A DNA stretch of 64,000 nucleotides from JBDTVS01 sp040007095 (lineage in GTDB: Bacteria; Acidobacteriota; Vicinamibacteria; Vicinamibacterales; CAVVIG01), in the NCBI GenBank assembly GCA_040007095.1, contig JBDTVS010000049.1:62001-126000 (forward strand), in the 5' to 3' direction. The translations under genes were made by a program, and so were the position numbers. Every line of letters begins with the position of its first letter. Position 1 is the stretch's first letter. Under the pieces are notes generated by a model, which saw only the letters and a program-made list of their open reading frames with translations, was not told where the DNA came from and did not search any database. Shown here one piece after another: positions 59,504-64,000 of the stretch.

Positions 59504-61117
59504 ATGCGAACCGTGCAAAAGAGACCGGCTATCACGATGATCCTTGAAGGCAAATGGTTCGGCGGGTGGCCGGCGGCTGCTCGCTGCCACGTTCGAGCAA
59601 CGTGGCTGCCCCTCGTGGTGGTGCTGTCTGTCGCCGTTTCGGCGGCGGCGGCCGACCCGCCCGCGCGGTTGATCGACGCGATCAAAGCGGGGAACAGAAC
59701 GGCCATCGCGGCGCTGCTGAAGCAGCCCGCCGACATCAACTCCCGCGCCGCCGACGGCACGACGCCGCTCCACTGGGCGGCGAGTATGGACGACCTGGAG
59801 ACGGTGAGGCTGCTGCTGCGCGCGGGCGCAAACGCGCAGGCGGCGAATCGCTACGGCGTCACGCCGCTCGCCCTGGCCGCGACGAATGGGAACGCCTCGA
59901 TTGCCGAAGCGCTCCTGAAGGCCGGCGCAGACGCGAACGCCGCGTTGCCCGAAGGCGAAACCGTGCTGATGACGGCGGCCCGCACCGGCGTCGCCGCGGT
60001 CGTGGCGCTGATCGTGGAGCATGGCGCCGATGTCAACGCTCAAGAGAACTGGCTCGGCGAAACCGCGTTGATGTGGGCTGCCGCGCAGAACAATGCGGCG
60101 GCGGTCAAAGTCCTCATCGAGCACGGAGCCAGGCCCGACGTGGCATCGAACCTCACGACATACAAGCGGAAGGTGGCCGGACAGACCATTCTGCCGCGCG
60201 GCGGGTTCACGGCCCTCATGTACGCGGCGCGAGAAAACGCGATCGACGCGGTCCGAACGCTCGCCGATGGCGGCGCCGATCTGAATCAGGCCGATCCAGA
60301 CGGATCCACGGCGTTGATCCTGGCGATCATCAATTCTCACTACGACCTCGCCGCGCTCCTGGTGGACAAGCGAGCCGATCTCGACCGGGCCGATTCGACC
60401 GGCCTGACGCCGTTGTATGCCGCGGTCGACATGAACACCCTGGCCTTCATGCACGGCCGGCCGACGTCACGGCCATCCGGCGAGTTGACCAGCGTCGACG
60501 TGATCAGGCTGCTGCTCGCGCGCGGCGCGAAACCGGACCTCGCCCTGACCGCGCCGGTCATGCAGCGGCACAACAATGGTCCGAATCAGAGCCTCGGTGA
60601 AGGCACCACACCGCTGATGCGGGCCGCCAAGTCGGGCGACGTCGCGGTGATGAAACTGCTCCTCGCGGCTGGCGCGAATCCGACGCTGAGGCAGAAGAAT
60701 CAGAACACACTCCTGATGCTCGCGGCCGGGTTCGGCAGGAAGTTCAACCAGAACGCCGACTCGCAGGAGTACGAGCGCGGCACCGAGGCCGAGCTGTTCG
60801 AAGCCGTCAAGCTGTGCGTGGACCTCGGCCTCGACGTCAACGCTGTCAATGCGCAAGGCGAGGCCGCGATGCACGTGGCAGCCGGTGAGTCGATCGTCCG
60901 CTTCCTCGCGCAGCATGGCGCACGGCTCGACATCAAGAACAAGCAGGGGCGAACACCTCTCGACGTGGCGATCCTGCGCAAGGACGGCAGCGGCCGGCAA
61001 TTGCTTCCGGGCGCGCTCGCGGCGTTTCAGGAGCTGGGCGCCCCCGCCACGCTCGCCGCCAGCGCCCGTCCTCCGATCGAGCAGCCTGCCGCCAACGCCG
61101 CGGAGGAAGATCGATAG
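59504..61117 (+). CDS. Exported ankyrin-repeat protein
   Basis: A 537-residue protein. An N-terminal signal (LPLVVVLSVAVSAAAA, ending about residue 50) is followed by ankyrin repeats from about residue 55 to 470; clear units include DGTTPLHWAASMDDLETVRLLL, YGVTPLALAATNGNASIAEALL and QGEAAMHVAAG. Ankyrins bind partner proteins; exported ones in this phylum often lie beside DUF1552/DUF1592 pairs, as here. Two longer insertions (about 215-230 and 315-365) interrupt the repeats. I chose ATG 59504; ATG 59537 is an in-frame alternative. Function unknown beyond binding. Confidence 0.88.
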   Translation: MRTVQKRPAITMILEGKWFGGWPAAARCHVRATWLPLVVVLSVAVSAAAADPPARLIDAIKAGNRTAIAALLKQPADINSRAADGTTPLHWAASMDDLETVRLLLRAGANAQAANRYGVTPLALAATNGNASIAEALLKAGADANAALPEGETVLMTAARTGVAAVVALIVEHGADVNAQENWLGETALMWAAAQNNAAAVKVLIEHGARPDVASNLTTYKRKVAGQTILPRGGFTALMYAARENAIDAVRTLADGGADLNQADPDGSTALILAIINSHYDLAALLVDKRADLDRADSTGLTPLYAAVDMNTLAFMHGRPTSRPSGELTSVDVIRLLLARGAKPDLALTAPVMQRHNNGPNQSLGEGTTPLMRAAKSGDVAVMKLLLAAGANPTLRQKNQNTLLMLAAGFGRKFNQNADSQEYERGTEAELFEAVKLCVDLGLDVNAVNAQGEAAMHVAAGESIVRFLAQHGARLDIKNKQGRTPLDVAILRKDGSGRQLLPGALAAFQELGAPATLAASARPPIEQPAANAAEEDR

Positions 61118-61180
61118 CGTATTCGTCGTTCTTGAAGCTTCACCACGCAAGCACGATGTCAGGACGCGACCAACGCATGG

Positions 61181-61257
61181 CTACCACCGGGCACACCCGA
61201 GTGCACCGAGGTAGAACATCAGGATGTTTCTCGGTGGTCTCGGTGATCTCGGCGGTT
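61181..61257 (-). repeat. Dispersed repeat, copy B (inverted relative to 62301)
   Basis: A 77-base sequence beginning CTACCACCGGGCACACCCGA. Its reverse complement matches 62301-62377 at nearly 90 percent by eye. The two copies flank the MBL-fold gene in opposite orientation. The first 30 bases also match the start of the repeat at 36754. Confidence 0.8.
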
Positions 61258-61263
61258 TGAAGT

Positions 61264-62142
61264 CTAGCGAGTCAGCTCTGAGAAGATCGCGCGCACGTTG
61301 GCTTTCACGCGATCCGGCGGCGCCGCGTAGCCTCGGTACCTGTCGGGCAGCTTCCAGGCGTCGGCGACTTCGCTGACGCCGAGGCCGTGGTTGAACCCCG
61401 ACACGGCGGCGTCGCGAAACTCCTGGTTGAACTGCGCGTACTCCTCCACGTCCTTCATGGTCATCATCGGTCCGTGGCTGGGGATGACGGCGTCGATGTT
61501 CTTCATGCGGGCCGCGTCGGCGAGCGTGTTTGGATAGGCCAATCCGCTGCCGCCGTTCTCGAAGTCGATCATCGGCGGCTGCTTGGACATCAGCATGTCG
61601 CCGGCGTGCATGACCCGCGCCGCCGGAAACACCACCCACGCGTCGCCGCCGGTGTGTCCGGCGCCGAAGTAGTACAGATCGACGCGATCCTTGCCGCTGC
61701 CGATGGTCATTTTCTCCCTGAACATGAGTTTGGGAAGAAAGTTGACTTTGACGCCTTTGAACGCCTCCAGCTTGTCCATGTTCAGCCGGGTGTTCTGCTG
61801 CGCGATGATTTCCACCGACGTCGGGAAGAACTCGTTGCCGCTGACACTGTCGCCGTGGGCGTGGGTATTGATGATCGTCGTGACAGGTTTCGACGTGACT
61901 GTCTTGAGTTTGTCGAGCATCGGCTGACCCCAGCCGGCAAGCTTGGTGTCGACCAGCACGACGCCGAGGTCGGTCACCAGGGCCGCGGAATTTCCGCCCC
62001 CGCCCACGAGCAAGTACAGGTTGTCTTTCAATTTCTGCAGCTCGACGACATCCGCCTTGGCCGGCGGCTGCCGTTGAGAGCCGATCGCCACGGTGAACGT
62101 GCCGAGGACGATCAATGCTGCGAGCGTGGCAACCCGGTTCAC
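61264..62142 (-). CDS. Exported metallo-beta-lactamase-fold hydrolase
   Basis: A 292-residue MBL-superfamily protein with a signal (ALIVLGTFTVAIGSQ). The metal motif is HAHGDS (His94-x-His96-x-Asp98-Ser99); the usual final His of HxHxDH is Ser. Further metal groups are GAGHTGGD, HAGDML and IPSHGPMM. This resembles the glyoxalase-II-like/B1-like end of the fold; the Ser in place of His probably changes one metal site. The substrate is unknown; in this phylum many are unrelated to antibiotic resistance. It is convergent with the ankyrin gene, divergent from the ASPIC gene, and bracketed by inverted copies of a repeat. Confidence 0.88.
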   Translation of the reverse strand: MNRVATLAALIVLGTFTVAIGSQRQPPAKADVVELQKLKDNLYLLVGGGGNSAALVTDLGVVLVDTKLAGWGQPMLDKLKTVTSKPVTTIINTHAHGDSVSGNEFFPTSVEIIAQQNTRLNMDKLEAFKGVKVNFLPKLMFREKMTIGSGKDRVDLYYFGAGHTGGDAWVVFPAARVMHAGDMLMSKQPPMIDFENGGSGLAYPNTLADAARMKNIDAVIPSHGPMMTMKDVEEYAQFNQEFRDAAVSGFNHGLGVSEVADAWKLPDRYRGYAAPPDRVKANVRAIFSELTR

Positions 62143-62495
62143 TCCGCCTCCTCGAGAAATTCGTCGTGGGGATTATAAGTGCTGTCAGGCTTTCGCCCCA
62201 CACCCGAGCGAAAGACGGTGGCGCAATCACCGGCGCCGCCCCCGCTTGACGCGATCTGCCCAGCAGCACATGACGCGGGCAGTGTCTCAGTGCCAACGTC
62301 AACCACCGAGATTACCGAGACCACCGAGAAAGATCCTATTGTTCTACCTCGGTGCGCTCGGGCGTGCTCGGTGGTAGAGGTCAATCTGATACAGGGCGGA
62401 ACGACGGCCCGCGGCCGTATTTCCGCTGCCCAGATGATAAAGTTGCGGATTCAGATGAGCATGTGGACGCGGGGTTTCTTACGCGCGAGCAGGTC
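62143..62495. other. Divergent intergenic region, 353 bases
   Basis: The gap between the divergent MBL-fold and ASPIC/UnbV genes. It holds the repeat copy at 62301-62377 and a weak TGATAAAG box at about 62435 that may be a -10 for the ASPIC gene. Apart from these I see no gene, RNA or strong promoter in it. Confidence 0.55.
62301..62377 (+). repeat. Dispersed repeat, copy C (inverted relative to 61181)
   Basis: A 77-base sequence starting AACCACCGAGATTACCGAGA and ending GCTCGGTGGTAG. It is the inverse of copy B at 61181, with about nine mismatches. Its ends can pair (CCACCGAG with CTCGGTGG), so each copy can form a hairpin. Confidence 0.8.
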
Positions 62496-64000
62496 GTGAA
62501 ATCGTTCGCGCTGCCGGGAGTGGTCGCGATTGTCGTCGCCGTCTGCGCGACCAGCCCTCGCGCGGCCGACGTTGTGGTCACGTTGATGGATGTCGCGGCC
62601 CAGTCAGGTTTGACGCTGCTGAACATCTGCGGCGGACCAGACAAGGACTTCATCGTCGACGAGGTCGGCAGCGGCGCGGCGTGGATCGATTTCGACAACG
62701 ACGGCCACCTCGACGCCCTGATCGTCAACGGATCGACACGCGAGCGCATCAAGCAGGGCGGCGATCCCATGGTGGCCCTCTACCGGAACGATGGCAAGGG
62801 CCACTTTGCCGATGTCACGACTGCCAGCCGGCTCGCTCGTCGCGGCTGGGGCATGGGGGTCTGCGTCGCGGACTACAACAACGACGGCTTCGACGATTTC
62901 TATGTGACGGCGGTAATGGGGCCGAATGTGCTGTACCGGAACAACGGCAACGGCACGTTCACTGACGTCACCCGGCAGGCCGGGGTCGGGGACACACGCT
63001 GGGGCACCGGCTGCGCATTTGGCGACTACGATCGCGACGGCAACGTCGACCTCTACGTCGCCAACTACGTGGCGTTCGACGAGCGCACGATTCCCAAGCG
63101 AGGGGCCGCCGCGGGTTGCCGCTTCATGACGGTGGATGTCTCGTGCGGCCCGAAAGGACTCACCGGCGAACCCGACGTCTTGTACCACAACGACGGACAC
63201 GGCGGCTTCACGGACGTCACGCGCTCGGCGGGCATCAACGATCCGGGCTACTACGGTTTTGGCGTGCTCTTCACCGATCTCGATGATGACGGCTGGCCCG
63301 ACATCTTCGTCGCGAACGATTCGACGCCCAATTTCTTGTTTCACAACAACCGCAACGGCACCTTTTCAGAGATCGGCCTGGCATCCGGTGTCGCGGTCAG
63401 CGGCGATGGCCGCGAACAGGCGGGGATGGGCGTCGACGCCGGCGACTTCAACGGCGACGGACGTCTCGACCTCGTCGTCACCCATTTTTCTCACGACTAT
63501 ACGACCGTCTACGAGAACCGCGGGCAGGGTGTCTTCGCCGATGTGAGCTACCCGACAGGCGTCGCCATCGGGGCCGGGCGCTATCTGGGATGGGGCGTGG
63601 GTTTCTTCGACGTGGATAACAACGGATTGCTCGATCTGTTCCAGGCCAACGGACACATCTATCCTGAGGTCGACAGTCACGGCCTCGGCACCCGCTACCG
63701 CCAGCGCAAACAACTGTTCCAGAACCAGGGCAACAAGCGCTTTCAGGAGATCAGCGATCGGGCCGGCGACGCGATGCTGCTCGAGAAATCGAGCCGCGGC
63801 GCCGCCTTCGGGGACTACGACGAAGACGGGGACATCGACATCCTCGTCGTCAATCTGGACGACCGTCCGACACTGCTGCGCAACGATACCGTGAGCGGGA
63901 ACCACTGGATCACCATCGGGCTTGTCGGCACCAAGAGCAATCGCGCCGCGATCGGTGCCAGGGTCCGGGTGACCGCCGGTGGGCGCACGCAGGTCTCAGA
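62496..64000 (+). CDS. Exported FG-GAP/VCBS-repeat protein with ASPIC/UnbV end (partial)
   Basis: The gene runs past the right edge; about 501 codons are visible. A GTG at 62496 with GAGCAGG upstream starts a signal (LPGVVAIVVAVCATSPRAA); an in-frame GTG at 62463 is an alternative. The mature part is a beta-propeller of FG-GAP/VCBS repeats with seven calcium-loop motifs (DFDNDGHLD, DYNNDGFDD, DYDRDGNVD, DLDDDGWPD, DFNGDGRLD, DVDNNGLLD, DYDEDGDID). The sequence then enters the ASPIC/UnbV domain (HWITIGLVGTKSNRAAIGARV), cut off at the edge. Such proteins are exported and bind calcium; their targets are unknown. Confidence 0.85.
   Translation, partial: MKSFALPGVVAIVVAVCATSPRAADVVVTLMDVAAQSGLTLLNICGGPDKDFIVDEVGSGAAWIDFDNDGHLDALIVNGSTRERIKQGGDPMVALYRNDGKGHFADVTTASRLARRGWGMGVCVADYNNDGFDDFYVTAVMGPNVLYRNNGNGTFTDVTRQAGVGDTRWGTGCAFGDYDRDGNVDLYVANYVAFDERTIPKRGAAAGCRFMTVDVSCGPKGLTGEPDVLYHNDGHGGFTDVTRSAGINDPGYYGFGVLFTDLDDDGWPDIFVANDSTPNFLFHNNRNGTFSEIGLASGVAVSGDGREQAGMGVDAGDFNGDGRLDLVVTHFSHDYTTVYENRGQGVFADVSYPTGVAIGAGRYLGWGVGFFDVDNNGLLDLFQANGHIYPEVDSHGLGTRYRQRKQLFQNQGNKRFQEISDRAGDAMLLEKSSRGAAFGDYDEDGDIDILVVNLDDRPTLLRNDTVSGNHWITIGLVGTKSNRAAIGARVRVTAGGRTQVS

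Overview
The window reads as a GC-rich, Gram-negative chromosome segment, most likely from Acidobacteriota (probably class Vicinamibacteria). This is inferred from gene content: an Oar-like TonB receptor with an N-terminal carboxypeptidase-regulatory domain, a DUF1592-type haem protein beside a Tat-exported DUF1552 protein, an ASPIC/UnbV protein with FG-GAP repeats, and many secreted Gly/Arg-rich proteins. I ran no database search, so the phylum is an inference. Genes are tightly packed, often with 1-4 base stop/start overlaps. I see no tRNA, rRNA, CRISPR array or insertion sequence.

Region 1 (1-18586, all minus strand) is a long efflux locus. In transcription order it holds an ECF sigma factor, a zinc-finger anti-sigma factor, IspH, a Spy/CpxP-like periplasmic protein, a TolC-like outer-membrane channel, a MacAB-type ABC exporter (adaptor, ATPase, permease), an adaptor plus RND pump, and a second adaptor with two RND pumps (the MdtABC layout; the last pump runs off the left edge). 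One outer-membrane channel may serve all the pumps. The three adaptors carry unusual Gly/Arg-rich tracts.

Region 2 (18587-38385) is mostly housekeeping: pckA, gatB, a small unknown gene coupled to a glycerate kinase that seems to start at CTG, rnr, tatA, a geranylgeranyl-reductase-like flavoprotein, a TonB-like protein, groES-groEL under a CIRCE operator with a strong promoter and terminator, purC coupled to a tiny Fis-like DNA-binding protein, a flippase-like membrane protein, nrdR, and an NtrY/NtrX two-component pair split by nested palindromic repeats.

Region 3 (38424-50558) starts with a five-gene overlapping glycan cluster (two GT4 glycosyltransferases, FkbM methyltransferase, DUF2334 deacetylase-like protein, methyltransferase). 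It continues with a TPR protein, a zinc-ribbon RDD protein, and a membrane-lipid and housekeeping set: pgpA, cinA, plsY, gpsA, ftsY and a lipoprotein.

Region 4 (50559-64000) is accessory and mostly exported: a TonB-dependent receptor with its own promoter and terminator, a c-type cytochrome, a SnoaL-like protein with a low-complexity linker, the DUF1592/DUF1552 pair, an ankyrin protein, a metallo-beta-lactamase-fold protein bracketed by inverted copies of a dispersed repeat, and an ASPIC/UnbV protein cut by the right edge.
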